Source: Verrucomicrobiales bacterium (GTDB lineage Bacteria; Verrucomicrobiota; Verrucomicrobiia; Verrucomicrobiales; DEV007). Taken from it: a stretch of DNA of 6,916 bases. Location of the stretch: NCBI GenBank assembly GCA_002708885.1, contig PAPL01000025.1, forward strand, positions 23,102-30,017, read 5' to 3'. Below, piece after piece: positions 6,359 through 6,916 of this stretch. The position numbers and the translations under genes are program-made. Within the stretch, counting starts at the first letter, position 1. Each line of letters starts with the position of its first letter. Below the pieces are notes generated by a model, which had not been told where the DNA came from, ran no database searches, and was given only the letters and a program-made list of their open reading frames with translations.

Positions 6359-6916
6359 TCATTCGTTCCCATTAGTATAATAGAAATAACCAATAGAACT
6401 CATTTTCCTATCTGGATATTTGAATGGTAATCCTTCAAAGGATTCGATCAAGCCCTGTCCACTTGGTATCCATCTTTTTTGTTCCAGATTATTTCTTACC
6501 TTGCCAGCCATAATGATATTCTGACCAATAAGAAGAGATCCCCAGTCATTTTCTCTGCCATGGATAAGATCATATAAAGATTTATTTAATGATCTTGGGG
6601 TGATCAAAATACCTGAAATAGGATTATTGTTGTTCTTAGACCGGTCCATGATTTCACGGAGTTGTGATTTTGCTGTCGGTAGCCACAGAGCGGTCCTGTC
6701 ACCGTACCAGGCAACGTCCCATGGAGAATCAGTTACGACGACCTCTTCAGGGGCCGCACTGTCCCGAATGTGTGAAACCATGAGCCCTTTTGTCGGTTTT
6801 TCTTTATTGCCTCCTATGGCTTTTGGAACACCTGGTATTAGATTTAAAACCATTGGGACGGTGCTTAGCACAATTGCAATCCATAAATGTCCATTATCTG
6901 CAATTATTTTTAGGTT
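6359..6916 (-). CDS. C-terminal part of a membrane protein, possibly a GT39/ArnT-like glycosyltransferase (truncated by window edge)
   Basis: The frame is open from the right edge (6916) to a TGA at 6359, giving 185 visible residues; the true start lies outside the window. A GTG at 6871 is an internal valine, not a convincing start, because it falls inside a hydrophobic segment. That segment, LWIAIVLSTVPMVLNLIPGV (visible residues 11-30), looks like a final membrane helix. It is followed by a soluble domain of about 150 residues with VVVTDSPWDVAWYGDRTALWLP (about 60-81), an asparagine run NNNN, and a tryptophan- and aromatic-rich C-terminus. A multi-pass protein ending in one helix and a soluble domain with a PWxVAWYGDR-type motif resembles the C-terminal region of some dolichyl-phosphate-mannose-type (GT39) glycosyltransferases. 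That is a tentative reading from memory. It is on the same strand as xseB, 111 bases upstream of it, and may be separately transcribed. Confidence 0.75.
   Translation of the reverse strand, partial: NLKIIADNGHLWIAIVLSTVPMVLNLIPGVPKAIGGNKEKPTKGLMVSHIRDSAAPEEVVVTDSPWDVAWYGDRTALWLPTAKSQLREIMDRSKNNNNPISGILITPRSLNKSLYDLIHGRENDWGSLLIGQNIIMAGKVRNNLEQKRWIPSGQGLIESFEGLPFKYPDRKMSSIGYFYYTNGNE

Noticed and set aside
1..6916. Search for mobile elements, CRISPR arrays, tRNA genes, phage or defence genes
   Set aside because: I saw no direct-repeat array, terminal inverted repeats, transposase or integrase motifs, tRNA-like cloverleaf or toxin-antitoxin pair. The genes appear to be ordinary chromosomal genes.

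Overview
The window is an ordinary-looking piece of bacterial chromosome, tightly packed with genes and moderately AT-rich. It holds seven protein genes, one of them cut by the right edge. I see no tRNA, rRNA, CRISPR array, insertion sequence or phage gene. The gene content points to the PVC group (Planctomycetota, Verrucomicrobiota, Lentisphaerota), most likely Verrucomicrobiota. An exported iduronate-2-sulfatase-like sulfatase sits beside an exported DUF1080 (3-keto-glycoside hydrolase-like) protein, a pairing typical of polysaccharide-degrading members of that group. The non-mevalonate isoprenoid gene dxs follows xseB. This placement is an inference from family content, not from a marker gene.

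Layout, left to right. A plus-strand pair (42-1587) encodes a YhiN/HI0933-type flavoprotein and a small protein of unknown function 13 bases downstream. It converges, across only 11 bases, on a minus-strand sulfatase (1599 to about 3038). The sulfatase is divergent from a plus-strand DUF1080 protein (3202-3948), and both have signal peptides. The DUF1080 gene converges on a minus-strand block read from the right edge: the C-terminal part of a membrane protein (6359 to beyond 6916), then xseB (5963-6247), then dxs (4007-5926). xseB and dxs are 36 bases apart and look like one transcription unit. The only longer intergenic stretches are 3039-3201 (divergent promoter region) and 6248-6358 (probable xseB-dxs promoter region).

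Functionally there are two themes. The sulfatase and DUF1080 pair probably act outside the cytoplasm on sulfated or oxidised glycans. The xseB-dxs unit is housekeeping: the small subunit of exodeoxyribonuclease VII and the first enzyme of isoprenoid precursor synthesis. I found no convincing undescribed system. The points most worth a second look are the variant thiamine-diphosphate motif of the DXS, the CGASR form of the sulfatase active site, the near-absence of Shine-Dalgarno sequences, the unknown 88-residue protein, and the truncated membrane protein whose soluble tail resembles that of some glycosyltransferases.
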